Assembly (NCBI GenBank): GCA_035765195.1
Contig: DASTYC010000047.1
Coordinates: forward strand, 3,008-67,007
DNA length: 64,000 nucleotides
Reading direction: 5' to 3'
Source: CALAED01 sp035765195
GTDB lineage: Bacteria; Actinomycetota; Actinomycetes; Streptosporangiales; Streptosporangiaceae
Part shown: positions 10,130-18,836 of the stretch, in pieces
How the letters are laid out: the number at the start of each line of letters is the position of its first letter
Position numbering within the stretch: the stretch's first letter is position 1
Program-made: the position numbers and the translations under genes
The notes under the pieces: generated by a model
Database searches by the model: none
What the model was told of the DNA's origin: nothing
Seen by the model: only the letters and a program-made list of their open reading frames with translations

Positions 10130-11141
10130 TCAGGTGAGCAGGAGGACGGCGTAGCAGGCGAGCCAGTGCTCGACGGCGTAGTGGCTGCCCGCGGCGTGGC
10201 CGAGGGCGGCGTCGGCGTGGCGGCGCGCGGCCTCCCGCATGAGCGGGGTACGGGGATCGCCGTCGCCGAGCGTTTCGGCGAGGCGGCGCCAACACCACGC
10301 GCGGCTCAGGTTGAGGCCGTGCAGGTGGGCGATGTAGCCGTCGGTGGAGTCGGAGACGACGGCCGGGATGAACAGGTTCGCCGGTCGTCCGTCCGCGAGG
10401 TGCGGCAGGAAGCCGTCCAGCCATGCGGCGAACCGGCCGGCGGGCAGCACATGGGTCATGAGCTCGGCCTCCACCAGGGCCGGGGAGAGGAAGTCGACGC
10501 CGGCGGGTTCCCACTGGCCCGGATAGTCGCGATCGTCGTCGTACCAGTGGTGGGCGGCGTCGATGAGCGCGGGGAGCAACGCGTCGTCGCGGTGGCGGGC
10601 GTAGGGCAGCGCGAGGGACAGCCCGAAGGCGGTGTTGGAGTGCACGCCATAGCGGACCGGATAGGTGGCCTTGGGCAGCCACTCCAGGTAGCAGTCGGTG
10701 AGCACGTCGGCCAGCGGGCCGAGGTTGGCCGTCCAGCCGGCGGGCGTCGGGGTCGTCCCAGGTGGCGGTCTCGTGGACCAGGCGCAGCGCCCAGCCCCAC
10801 CCGTACGGACGCTGAAAGATGCGGCGGTCCGGGTCGCTCATGTAGGCGGCCTCGGCCGCCAGCGGCTCGGCGGCCAGTTGCCGATCCAGCGCGGCGCGGA
10901 TCCGGTCCGCCGGCACGTGCTGGGGCACCGTACGCAGCAGGCGGACCAGCAGCCAGTGCATCTCCACGCACGAGTGCCAGTCGAAGCTGCCGTAGAACAC
11001 CGGGTGGGCGTCCCGAGGCCAGGGCCGATCGTCCGGCCCGGACATCACATGGCGGAGGTCGTTGGGGTATTCCCGGACGATGTTCGCCAACGCCACCGCG
11101 GCCAGGTCGCTCGCGCGCTCGGCCAATGCACTGTGGTCCAC
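10130..11141 (-). pseudogene. DUF2891 protein gene interrupted by a +1 frameshift
   Basis: Two overlapping reading frames together make one DUF2891 protein of about 336 residues. From GTG 11141 the first frame reads PVFYGSFDWHSCVEMHWL, RIFQRPYGWGWALRLVHE and WDDPDARR, then becomes nonsense. The second frame resumes at once with WTANLGPLADVLTDCYLEWL and continues through YGVHSNTAFGLSLALPYAR to a stop at 10130. One extra base near 10736 (in CGCCGGCTGGACG) explains the switch. Both halves keep good coding composition, so the break is either a recent mutation or a sequencing error. DUF2891 has no assigned function; the aromatic-rich conserved segments suggest an alpha-helical toroid fold. Confidence 0.8.
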
Positions 11142-11211
11142 GATTATTCATATCCGCGGCGCAGGGACACCCGCCACTCGGCGCCGCCCGGCCGACTGGA
11201 AAGGATGACCT

Positions 11212-11508
11212 GTGCTCGTAGCGTTCTCGGTGACCCCGCTCGGCGTCGGGGAAGATGTCGGTGAACTCGTCGCCGAAGCCGTCCGCGTGGTCCGGGCGAG
11301 CGGCCTGCCCAACCGTACGGACGCCATGTTCACCACGATCGAGGGTGAATGGGACGAAGTCATGACCGTCGTCCGAGATGCCGTCGACGTCGTGGCCGCG
11401 CGGGCGCCCCGCGTGAGCGTGGTGCTCAAGGCCGACATCCGGCCCGGCGTGACCGACGGCATGACCTCAAAAGTTGAAATGGTGGACGACTACCTGCGCC
11501 AGACCTGA
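11212..11508 (+). CDS. Thiamine-binding / MTH1187 (DUF77) family protein
   Basis: Small protein of 98 residues: LVAFSVTPLGVGEDVGELVAEAVRVVRASGLPNR, then MFTTIEGEWDEVMTVVRDAV and SVVLKADIRPG. This is the ferredoxin-like fold of the MTH1187/YkoF-like thiamine-binding family, which binds thiamine or related compounds as oligomers. The start is GTG 11212, preceded by a purine-rich GGAAAGGA ribosome-binding site; an ATG at 11205 is out of frame. It is divergent from the DUF2891 gene and alone. Confidence 0.85.
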   Translation: MLVAFSVTPLGVGEDVGELVAEAVRVVRASGLPNRTDAMFTTIEGEWDEVMTVVRDAVDVVAARAPRVSVVLKADIRPGVTDGMTSKVEMVDDYLRQT

Positions 11509-11687
11509 CCAGCCGCGCCCGTGGATCACGCACGCCTATCTCGTCAGCGCCCGTTCCGCGGCGTCGAAGCGGGCGCGAGTGGGCGGAGCTTGTTGAAATG
11601 CGGGTGGAGGTCAGGCCGCGGTCCCCACGTCGGTGAGGACCCGCTTGCTGTTGATTGGCCGGCCGCGCCCACCATGCGGGCTCCCAG

Positions 11688-12647
11688 CTAGGCGGGGGTG
11701 CGGGTGCGGGAGGCGAAGACGACGGCGAGGGTCGCCAGCCACAGCAGCGCCGAGCCCAGCATGTGCAGGCCGACGAGGAGGGCCGGGACGCCGAGGAAGT
11801 ACTGGGTGTAGCCGATGGCGCCCTGGGCGAGTTCGACGGCCAGCAGGACCAGGGCGGTGCGGCGGACCAGGGCCGGGGCGCCGGTGCGGTGGAGCGCGAC
11901 GATGAGGGCGACCGTGAGCGCCACGGTGAGCCAGGCGAGCTCGCCGTGGAGGCGGGCGACCTCTTCGATGTTGAAGCCGAAGCGCGGGGCCGCGGCGTCG
12001 CCCGCGTGCGGGCCGGTGCCGGTGACGATCGTGCCGACGGCGAGCAGCGCGACGACCACACCGGTGAGCACGAAGGCGAGCACGCGCAGCGCGGGGCGGA
12101 CCAGCGGCCGCGGCGGCCCGTCGCCCTCGCCGGCGCGTGCGTACAGCGCGTACGCGGCCACCAGGATCGCCGCCGACAGCATGTAGTGCGCGGCGACGGT
12201 CGCCGGATGAAGCTTGGTGAGCACGGTCACGCCGCCGAGCGCGGCCTGCGCGACGACGCCGAGCGGCTGCAGCGCCGCCAGCCGGAGCAGGTCGCGACGC
12301 CGCGGGGACAGGCGCGCGGCCGCCACGAAAACGGCCACGCCCGCGGCGAGCACCAGGAACGTCAAGGTGCGGTTGCCGAACTCGATCGCCATGTTCAGCC
12401 CGGCGTGCCCGCCGTCCCGGGTGGGGACGAGTGAGTCGCCGGTGCACTTCGGCCAGGTCGGACAGCCGAGCCCGGACTGGGTGAGCCGGACGGCGCCGCC
12501 GCTGACGATGATGCCCGCGTTGACGATCACGCCGAGCAGGGCCAGCGACCGCAGCGTGGCGGCGTTCGGGTGCCAGACCGCGTCGCGCAGCCGCAGCAAC
12601 TGCCTCGGCGCGTTGGCGTTCTCGGTGCGTACGACCACGGGACTCAT
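11688..12647 (-). CDS. ctaA: Heme A synthase (COX15/CtaA)
   Basis: Integral membrane enzyme, 319 residues, that oxidises the C8 methyl of heme O to make heme A for aa3 cytochrome oxidase. About eight transmembrane segments are visible. Conserved features include VSGGAVRLTQSGLGCPTWPKC (the Cys pair and glycine-rich loop of the first half), an early EFGNRTLTF segment and heme-ligand histidines in LHPATVAAHY, ARLHGELAW and VGLHMLGSALLW. It lies on the same strand as the PrsW protein and ctaB, giving a heme O/A biosynthesis group. Between this gene and 11508 (about 180 bp) I see no convincing gene. Confidence 0.95.
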   Translation of the reverse strand: MSPVVVRTENANAPRQLLRLRDAVWHPNAATLRSLALLGVIVNAGIIVSGGAVRLTQSGLGCPTWPKCTGDSLVPTRDGGHAGLNMAIEFGNRTLTFLVLAAGVAVFVAAARLSPRRRDLLRLAALQPLGVVAQAALGGVTVLTKLHPATVAAHYMLSAAILVAAYALYARAGEGDGPPRPLVRPALRVLAFVLTGVVVALLAVGTIVTGTGPHAGDAAAPRFGFNIEEVARLHGELAWLTVALTVALIVALHRTGAPALVRRTALVLLAVELAQGAIGYTQYFLGVPALLVGLHMLGSALLWLATLAVVFASRTRTPA

Positions 12648-12681
12648 CGTAGGCGCGGTCGCGGCGCGGTCCGCGCCGGGG

Positions 12682-14004
12682 TCAGTGCGGGAACGATCCC
12701 GGGGGCGGCTGACCCGGCGGGCCGTACGACGGCGGGCCCGGCGGCGGCGGCCGGTACCCCGGCGGCGGCCCGCCCGGGGCGGGGGGGGGCGGGGGCGGGG
12801 CCGGCGGGCGGCCGTAGCCGGGCGGCGGCTGGACGAGGCCGGACCGGCCGATGCCCGCCCACGGCGGGATGAGCGGCCGCTCGCGGATGAACGCCTGCCG
12901 CGCCAGCCGCATCAGCTCCAGCAGCGAGCGCCGCCGGAACTCGAACCAGGCGGGTTCGGCGACGCCGCGCTCGGCCCGCTGGTGCAGCAGCGCCAGCTCG
13001 GTCGCGGCGAGCTGGTAGTCGCCCATCGCCCGGCCGGCGGTGACCCCGCCGACGAGCCGCGCCCACCGGCGCGCCGCCCGCCGCGTGGACAGCTTGCCCA
13101 GCATCTGCACGTCCTGCGGCGTCACAAGACCCGTCGGCGCGTACAACGGCAGGTACCTGCTGATGAGCTGGACGGTGCGCTTGCGCTCGCGCACCACGAT
13201 CACGATCAGCCCGATGAGGATGACCAGGCCCAGGAGGTAGACCATGCCGAGGCCGCTGAGCCCGAAGCGGGTCGAGCCGTTCCACAGCCCGTGCAGCAGC
13301 ATGGCGCAAAACAGCCCGACGAACGGCGCCACGCTGCGGCCGGGGCCGCGATGGGTCGCCGCGTAGGCCACCCCGATGCCCGTCATCGACGTGAACAGCG
13401 GGTGCCCCAGCGGCGAGATGACCCCACGCATGATGAACACCGTCTGCAGCTGCGCCGCGCCCCCCTGATCGAACGCCCGGATGTAGTAGGTGATGTTCTC
13501 CATCATCGCGAAGCCGAGCGCGACCATCGCGGCGTAGACGATGCCGTCGGTGAGCCCGTCGAGCTCGGTGCGGCGGAACCACAGCAGCCCGAACAGCACC
13601 GAGCCCTTGAGCGTCTCCTCGACCAGCGGGGCGCCGACGGCGGCGCTGACGAAATGTCCCTCCTCCGCGCCGAACAGCGGGCCGGTGACGTAGACCAGGC
13701 CGGCCGTGTTGAGGATCAGCGCGCCGAGGACCGCCACGCCCGCGCCCCACATGAACGCGAACACGAGGTTGCGCCACGGCTCGGGCTCGAGCCGGTCGAG
13801 CACGAGCACCAGCGCGATCAGCAGCGGCACCGGCAGGATCGCCATGATCAGGCCGACCGCGAACCCGGCGCCGCCCGTGACCGCGTCCAGGCCCAGCGCC
13901 GCCAGGGCGCACGCCGACGAGATCACCAGCCCGACGATCAGCCCGACCGGCGCCCTGCCGGGGACGCGTCCCTCGAGTACCGCCTTGGGGTCAACGCTCG
14001 CCAT
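12682..14004 (-). CDS. PrsW-family intramembrane metalloprotease
   Basis: 440-residue polytopic membrane protein of the PrsW (M82/CAAX-like) family. The membrane core spans about residues 20-270 with family motifs VGAPLVEETLKG (the EE pair), LGFAMMENITYY and the histidine-containing segments SPLGHPLFTSMTG and LLHGLWNG; all likely metal ligands are present. A cytoplasmic tail follows, ending in about 50 residues of Pro/Gly repeats (PPPGYGRPPAPPPPPPAPGG). In Bacillus, PrsW cleaves an anti-sigma factor; the substrate here is unknown. It sits between ctaA and ctaB with short gaps of 34 bp each, so it is probably cotranscribed with them. Confidence 0.9.
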   Translation of the reverse strand: MASVDPKAVLEGRVPGRAPVGLIVGLVISSACALAALGLDAVTGGAGFAVGLIMAILPVPLLIALVLVLDRLEPEPWRNLVFAFMWGAGVAVLGALILNTAGLVYVTGPLFGAEEGHFVSAAVGAPLVEETLKGSVLFGLLWFRRTELDGLTDGIVYAAMVALGFAMMENITYYIRAFDQGGAAQLQTVFIMRGVISPLGHPLFTSMTGIGVAYAATHRGPGRSVAPFVGLFCAMLLHGLWNGSTRFGLSGLGMVYLLGLVILIGLIVIVVRERKRTVQLISRYLPLYAPTGLVTPQDVQMLGKLSTRRAARRWARLVGGVTAGRAMGDYQLAATELALLHQRAERGVAEPAWFEFRRRSLLELMRLARQAFIRERPLIPPWAGIGRSGLVQPPPGYGRPPAPPPPPPAPGGPPPGYRPPPPGPPSYGPPGQPPPGSFPH

Positions 14005-14037
14005 GCGGTGAGCGTAGTCGACGCCAACTCCGGCGCG

Positions 14038-15114
14038 TCAGCGCAGCAACGGGTCGACCGCCACCGCCACGAACAGCAGCGCCAAGTACGTATTCGACAG
14101 GTGGAAGAAGCGCATGGGCCGCAGCCGGACGCCGGTCAGCCCGGCCCTGGCCCGGCGCCGCAGCCGGTGCACCTCGGTGAGAAGAACACCGCCGAGCACG
14201 ATCGCGACGGCGCCGTAGAGCGGGCCCATCGCGGCCACCGGCCACAGCACCAGCGAGCACAGCACGGTCGCCCAGCTGTAGGCGAGACTCTCGGCGATCA
14301 CCCGGCGTTCGGTGGCGACGACGGGCAGCATCGGCACCTTGGCCACCGCGTAGTCGTCGCGGTAGCGCATCGCCAGCGTCCAGGTGTGCGGCGGGGTCCA
14401 CAGGAACACCACGCCGAACAGCACGAACGGCGGCCACGCCAGCGAGCCGGTGATCGCCGCCCACCCGATGAGGACCGGCATGCAGCCGGCGATGCCGCCC
14501 CACACGACGTTCTGGGCCGTACGCCGCTTGAGCAGCAGCGAGTACACGAAGACGTAGTAGAGGATCGCCGCGGCCGACAGCGCGGCGGCGAGCACCCCCA
14601 CGGTGAGCACGAAGCCCGCCGTGGACACCGCCGCCAGCACGATGCCGAACGTCAGCGCGCCGGCCGGCGAGACCTGGGCGCGGGCCAGCGGACGCCGCCT
14701 GGTGCGGCGCATCTTGGCGTCGATGTCGCGGTCGATGTAGCAGTTGATGGCGTTCGCGCTGCCCGCCGACATGGTGCCGAACGCGAGCGTGGCCAGCACG
14801 GTGCCGAGGGGCGGCAGCCCGCGCGCGGCCAGGAACATGACCGGCAGCGTGGTGATCAGCAGCAGCTCGATGACGCGCGGCTTGGTCAGCGCCGTGTACG
14901 CGCGGACGCGGGCCCAAGCGCGCGCGACCCGATCGCGCGGCGACCGCACGGACTCCGGCCGCGACGGCACGGACTCCGGCGCCGTTGACCGCGTTGTCGG
15001 CCCCGTCGCGGGCGACGCCGTCTCCGGTGGCGCGGCGGCCGTCGGTGCCGGTACGCCGTCGTACGCGCCGCCCGGTGCGCCGCGCGACCCGAGCCTGTTT
15101 CCGAGCACAGTCAC
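14038..15114 (-). CDS. ctaB: Protoheme IX farnesyltransferase (heme O synthase)
   Basis: Polyprenyltransferase of the UbiA superfamily, 358 residues, that adds a farnesyl group to heme B to form heme O. The prenyl-diphosphate/Mg motif appears as NAINCYIDRDIDAKMRRT, followed by RRPLARAQVSP, and the second loop has WTPPHTWTLAMRYRDDYAVA. Nine hydrophobic segments are visible. An unusual N-terminal extension of about 60 residues rich in Pro, Thr and Ser precedes the conserved TALTKPRVIELLLITT; a later start is possible. It is divergent from transketolase, the arrangement found in many actinobacteria. Confidence 0.95.
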   Translation of the reverse strand: MTVLGNRLGSRGAPGGAYDGVPAPTAAAPPETASPATGPTTRSTAPESVPSRPESVRSPRDRVARAWARVRAYTALTKPRVIELLLITTLPVMFLAARGLPPLGTVLATLAFGTMSAGSANAINCYIDRDIDAKMRRTRRRPLARAQVSPAGALTFGIVLAAVSTAGFVLTVGVLAAALSAAAILYYVFVYSLLLKRRTAQNVVWGGIAGCMPVLIGWAAITGSLAWPPFVLFGVVFLWTPPHTWTLAMRYRDDYAVAKVPMLPVVATERRVIAESLAYSWATVLCSLVLWPVAAMGPLYGAVAIVLGGVLLTEVHRLRRRARAGLTGVRLRPMRFFHLSNTYLALLFVAVAVDPLLR

Positions 15115-15198
15115 GACGGGGCTCGCTGCCCTGCGTTCTTCATTACCTCTGCCAAGACCCCGCCCGATGATCAGGTTTCACGCCGTGCCCTTGCGACC

Positions 15199-15218
15199 GC
15201 GCACTCACTGTAGTGCGC
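15199..15218. promoter_or_regulatory. Inverted repeat in the ctaB-tkt divergent region
   Basis: GCGCACT, six bases, AGTGCGC: a perfect 7-bp inverted repeat in the 279-bp gap between the divergent ctaB (15114) and tkt (15394). It could be an operator for either side or an mRNA hairpin before tkt. No clear -10/-35 pair was recognised. Confidence 0.35.
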
Positions 15219-15393
15219 CACCGCAGGAGACCCCACACCGGGGTGCGCGAGGGGCCCGGGCGGCCACGATCACGCGGGGGCCGAAGAGATAGGCTCGATG
15301 TGTTCGTACCGCGTCCGCCCTGGCCGCCCTCTGGCCCGGCGCGACGGTCACGGGGTGGGCCGGCAGATCGGTCGAGAGGAGCCATGCGTTCCG

Positions 15394-17550
15394 GTGAGTA
15401 CGCAGTCCAAGAAGAAGACGCTTGAGTGGTCCGAGCTCGATCGCCGGGCCGTGGACACGATCCGCGTTCTGGCCATGGACGCGGTCGAGGAGGCCGGCTC
15501 CGGGCACCCCGGAACGGCGATGAGCCTCGCCCCGGCGGCCTATCTGCTCTTCCAGCGCTTCCTCCGGCACGACCCCACCGACCCGGCGTGGGCGGGCCGC
15601 GACCGGTTCGTGCTGTCGTGCGGGCACTCCAGCCTGACGCTCTACATCCAGCTGTATCTGTCCGGGTACGGCCTCACGCTCGACGACCTGAGGTCCCTGC
15701 GCAGGTGGGGCAGCCTGACGCCGGGGCACCCCGAGTACGGGCACACGGCGGGCGTCGAGACCACGACGGGGCCGCTCGGCCAGGGCATCGGCAACGCGGT
15801 CGGCATGGCGATGGCGGCCCGGCGCGAACGCGGCCTGTTCGACCCCGACCCGGCCACCGGCGACAGCCCGTTCGACCACCACATCTGGGTGTTCGCCTCC
15901 GACGGCGACATCGAGGAGGGCATCAGCCACGAGGCGAGCGCGCTGGCCGGTCATCAGCGGCTGGGCAACCTCATCGTGGTCTACGACGACAACCACATCT
16001 CGATCGAGGACGACACGGCCATCGCCAAGTCCGAAGACGTCGAGGCGCGCTACGCGGCCTACGGCTGGCACGTGCAGCGGGTCGACTGGACGGGCGGCGC
16101 AGCGGGCGACGGCTCCGGTGACGGCTCCGGGGACGGCTATGGCGAAGACGTCGAGGCGCTGGCCGCGGCGTTCACGGCCGCGCGGGAGGAGACGACGCGG
16201 CCCTCGTTCATCGCGCTTAGGACGATCATCGGCTGGCCGGCGCCGAACAAGCGGAACACCGGCAAGATCCATGGTTCCGCGCTCGGCGCGGACGAGGTCG
16301 CCGCCACGAAGGAGATCTTGGGCTTCGACCCGGCGAAGTCGTTCGACGTCGCCGACGACGTCTTGACGCACGCCCGGGAGGTGGTCGCCCGCGGGCGCGC
16401 CGAGCACGACGCCTGGCGCGAACGGTACGAGAAGTGGCGGTCGGCGCAGCCCGAGCGGGCGGCCGAATTCGACCGCATCTCGGCCCGCCGGCTGCCTGCG
16501 GGCTGGGCCGACAAGCTGCCCGTCTTCGAGGCCGGTACGGAGATCGCCACCCGCGCCGCCTCCGGCCAGATCCTCGCGGCGATCGGCCCGGCGCTGCCGG
16601 AGCTGTGGGGCGGCTCGGCCGACCTGGCCGAAAGCAACAACACCACGATGAAGGGCGAGCCGTCCTTCATCCCCGACGAGTTCCAGACCAGGGAGTTCCG
16701 CGGCGGCCGCTACGGTCGCACGCTGCACTTCGGCGTCCGCGAGCACGCGATGGGCGCGATCTTGTCGGGCATCGCGCTGCATGGCGGGACGCGCCCGTAC
16801 GGCGGCACCTTCCTCATCTTCAGCGACTACATGCGCCCGGCGGTCCGGCTCGCGGCGCTGATGGGGCTGCCGGTCACCTACGTGTGGACGCACGATTCGG
16901 TCGGGCTCGGCGAGGACGGCCCGACCCACCAGCCGGTCGAGCAGCTGTGGGCGCTGCGCGCGATCCCCGGGCTCGACGTCGTCCGGCCCGCCGACGCCAA
17001 CGAGACCGCGGTCGCCTGGCGGACCATCCTGGAGCACACCGACCGGCCCGCCGGGCTCTGCCTGACCCGGCAGAAGCTGCCGACCTTCGATCGCGCCGCG
17101 CTGGCCGGCGCGGAGGGGACGGCGCGCGGCGGCTACGTGCTGGCCGACGCCTCGCACGGCACCCCGCAGGTGATCCTCATCGCGACCGGCAGCGAGGTCC
17201 AGCTCGCGCTCGCCGCCAAGGACATCCTGGAGGCCGAGGAAACGCCGACCCGGGTCGTGTCCATGCCGTGCCTGGAGTGGTTCGATGCGCAGGATGAGGC
17301 GTACAAGCAGCGGGTGCTGCCGCCCGCGGTGCGCGCCCGAGTATCCGTCGAGGCCGGCATTGCACTCGGCTGGCGGGGGTACGTGGGCGATGTGGGCGAG
17401 TCGGTGAGCCTGGAGCACTTCGGTGCCTCCGCCGACTACAAGACGTTGTTCCAGCAGTTCGGCTTCACGCCCGAGCGTGTGGTCGCCGCGGCGCGGGCCA
17501 GCCTGGTCAAGGCCGGCGCGGCCGGCCGAGGCGCGACCACGGGGAACTGA
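15394..17550 (+). CDS. tkt: Transketolase
   Basis: Thiamine-diphosphate enzyme moving two-carbon units between sugar phosphates, 718 residues, close to the normal 690-700. Visible motifs are EAGSGHPGTAMSLAP, SCGHSSLTLYIQLY, the TPP-binding region SDGDIEEGISHEASALAGH ending in YDDNHISIED, the substrate loop KIHGSALG, GGSADLAESNNT, the catalytic-glutamate region HFGVREHAMG, and WTHDSVGLGEDGPTHQPVEQ. An insertion of Gly/Asp/Ser repeats (GDGSGDGSGDGYGED) breaks the first domain. Start GTG 15394 gives a family-like N-terminus; GAGAGGAG lies about 13 bases upstream, a little far, and an ATG at 15384 is out of frame. First gene of the pentose phosphate operon. Confidence 0.96.
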   Translation: MSTQSKKKTLEWSELDRRAVDTIRVLAMDAVEEAGSGHPGTAMSLAPAAYLLFQRFLRHDPTDPAWAGRDRFVLSCGHSSLTLYIQLYLSGYGLTLDDLRSLRRWGSLTPGHPEYGHTAGVETTTGPLGQGIGNAVGMAMAARRERGLFDPDPATGDSPFDHHIWVFASDGDIEEGISHEASALAGHQRLGNLIVVYDDNHISIEDDTAIAKSEDVEARYAAYGWHVQRVDWTGGAAGDGSGDGSGDGYGEDVEALAAAFTAAREETTRPSFIALRTIIGWPAPNKRNTGKIHGSALGADEVAATKEILGFDPAKSFDVADDVLTHAREVVARGRAEHDAWRERYEKWRSAQPERAAEFDRISARRLPAGWADKLPVFEAGTEIATRAASGQILAAIGPALPELWGGSADLAESNNTTMKGEPSFIPDEFQTREFRGGRYGRTLHFGVREHAMGAILSGIALHGGTRPYGGTFLIFSDYMRPAVRLAALMGLPVTYVWTHDSVGLGEDGPTHQPVEQLWALRAIPGLDVVRPADANETAVAWRTILEHTDRPAGLCLTRQKLPTFDRAALAGAEGTARGGYVLADASHGTPQVILIATGSEVQLALAAKDILEAEETPTRVVSMPCLEWFDAQDEAYKQRVLPPAVRARVSVEAGIALGWRGYVGDVGESVSLEHFGASADYKTLFQQFGFTPERVVAAARASLVKAGAAGRGATTGN

Positions 17551-17574
17551 GGGAACCGAGGGGAGACGAACCCG

Positions 17575-18681
17575 ATGAGCGAGAAACTCGCGAAGCTGTC
17601 CGCCGAAGGCGTGTCGATCTGGCTTGACGATCTCAGCCGCGAACGCCTGCGCACGGGCAACCTTGCCGACCTAGTGGAGAACAAGTACGTCGTCGGCGTG
17701 ACATCCAACCCGACGATCTTTTCCAAGGCGCTGAGCAAGGGCGACGCCTACGACGACCAGATCCGCGACCTCGCGATACGCGGCATCGGCGTCGAGGAGG
17801 CCTCCCGCGCGCTCACGACCTATGACATCCGGTGGGCCTGCGATGTGCTGCGGCCCGCCTACGACCGCACCGACGGGCTCGACGGCCGGGTGTCGCTCGA
17901 GGTCGATCCGCGGCTGGCGCGCGACACCGAGAAGACGGTCGCCGAGGCGCGCGCGTTGTGGTGGACGGTCGACCGCCCCAACCTGTTCATCAAGATCCCC
18001 GCGACCGAGGCGGGGCTGCCCGCGATCACGCAGGCGCTGTCGGAGGGCATCAGCATCAACGTCACGCTGATCTTCTCCCTGCAGCGGTACGCCGACGTCA
18101 TCGACGCGTTCTTCGCCGGCCTGGAGCAGGCGCGGGCGGCCGGTCGCGACCTGTCCACGATCGCGTCCGTGGCGTCGTTCTTCGTCAGCCGCGTGGACAC
18201 CGAGATCGACAAGCGGCTCGAGAAGATCGGGTCGGCGGGGGCCGGCGAGCTGCGCGGCAAGGCGGGGGTGGCCAACGCCCGGCTCGCCTACGCGCTGTTC
18301 GAGGAGAAGTCCAACACCGACCGGTGGCGCGCCCTGCAGGACGCGGGCGCCCGCCCGCAGCGGCCGCTGTGGGCGTCGACCGGCGTCAAGGACCCCGCCT
18401 ACCCCGACACGATGTACGTCGACGAGCTGATCGCACCCGGCATCGTCAACACCATGCCGGAGGCGACGCTGCACGCCGTGGCCGACCACGGCCGGCCGCA
18501 CGGCAACACCGTCCAGCCCCACTACGACGACGCCCGGGCGCACATGGCCGCGCTCGCCGCGGCGGGCGTCGACTACGACGATGTCGTCAGGGTGCTCGAG
18601 GACGAGGGCGTGGAGAAGTTCGAGTCGTCGTGGAACGAGATGCGCGCCACGATCGAACGGGAGCTGGAGGACAAGGCGTGA
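17575..18681 (+). CDS. tal: Transaldolase
   Basis: Schiff-base aldolase exchanging dihydroxyacetone units in the pentose phosphate pathway, 368 residues. Motifs: GVTSNPTIFSKAL, FIKIPATEAG with the Schiff-base lysine at K140, SINVTLIFSLQRYADVIDAF, and RPLWASTGVKDPAYPDTMYV. The length matches the longer actinobacterial transaldolase. It follows tkt by 24 bp with a GGGGAGACG ribosome-binding region. Adjacent tal and pgi genes recall the fused transaldolase/phosphoglucose isomerase proteins of other phyla; here they are separate, with a duplicated start region between them. Confidence 0.96.
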   Translation: MSEKLAKLSAEGVSIWLDDLSRERLRTGNLADLVENKYVVGVTSNPTIFSKALSKGDAYDDQIRDLAIRGIGVEEASRALTTYDIRWACDVLRPAYDRTDGLDGRVSLEVDPRLARDTEKTVAEARALWWTVDRPNLFIKIPATEAGLPAITQALSEGISINVTLIFSLQRYADVIDAFFAGLEQARAAGRDLSTIASVASFFVSRVDTEIDKRLEKIGSAGAGELRGKAGVANARLAYALFEEKSNTDRWRALQDAGARPQRPLWASTGVKDPAYPDTMYVDELIAPGIVNTMPEATLHAVADHGRPHGNTVQPHYDDARAHMAALAAAGVDYDDVVRVLEDEGVEKFESSWNEMRATIERELEDKA

Positions 18682-18696
18682 CCGGAGCGATGACCA

Positions 18697-18836
18697 GAGG
18701 GAGAAGGCGAGCGCGAGCATGACCCGAGCGGCGAGCCGACGACCGAGCGGAGTGGCCGGTCGGCCCCACACGGCGATGACCAGGCCGGTCGGGAGACCGG
18801 CCGCGGAGCGAGGGAGAAGGCGAGCGCGAGCATGAC
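18697..18836 (+). repeat. Direct repeat of a ribosome-binding site plus start codon
   Basis: A 27-base sequence containing GAGGGAGAAGG and ending in GAGCATGAC occurs at 18697-18723 and again, identically, at 18810-18836. The second copy supplies the ribosome-binding site and start codon of the first pgi. An 11-base stretch GCGATGACCAG also precedes both copies. This looks like a 113-bp duplication of the pgi translation start; the downstream unit also carries a 7-bp hairpin (GCCGGTC, four bases, GACCGGC). Confidence 0.85.
18719..18835 (+). CDS. Possible 38-residue mini-ORF before pgi
   Basis: The upstream copy of the duplicated start region opens a reading frame of 38 codons that begins MTRAASRRPSG and ends GRRRARA. 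Its stop overlaps the pgi start as ATGA. It has a good ribosome-binding site, identical to that of pgi. The product is very rich in Arg, Ala and Pro and matches nothing I recognise. It may be only a by-product of the duplication, or a translated leader that couples ribosomes into pgi. Confidence 0.35.
   Translation: MTRAASRRPSGVAGRPHTAMTRPVGRPAAERGRRRARA

Noticed and set aside
11509..11687. Short minus-strand frames after ctaA
   Set aside because: No consistent codon bias or recognisable protein; treated as non-coding.
18681..18832. Transaldolase-Pgi fusion broken by a frameshift
   Set aside because: The spacer contains a proper stop, ribosome-binding sites and no leftover domain sequence; the genes are simply adjacent.
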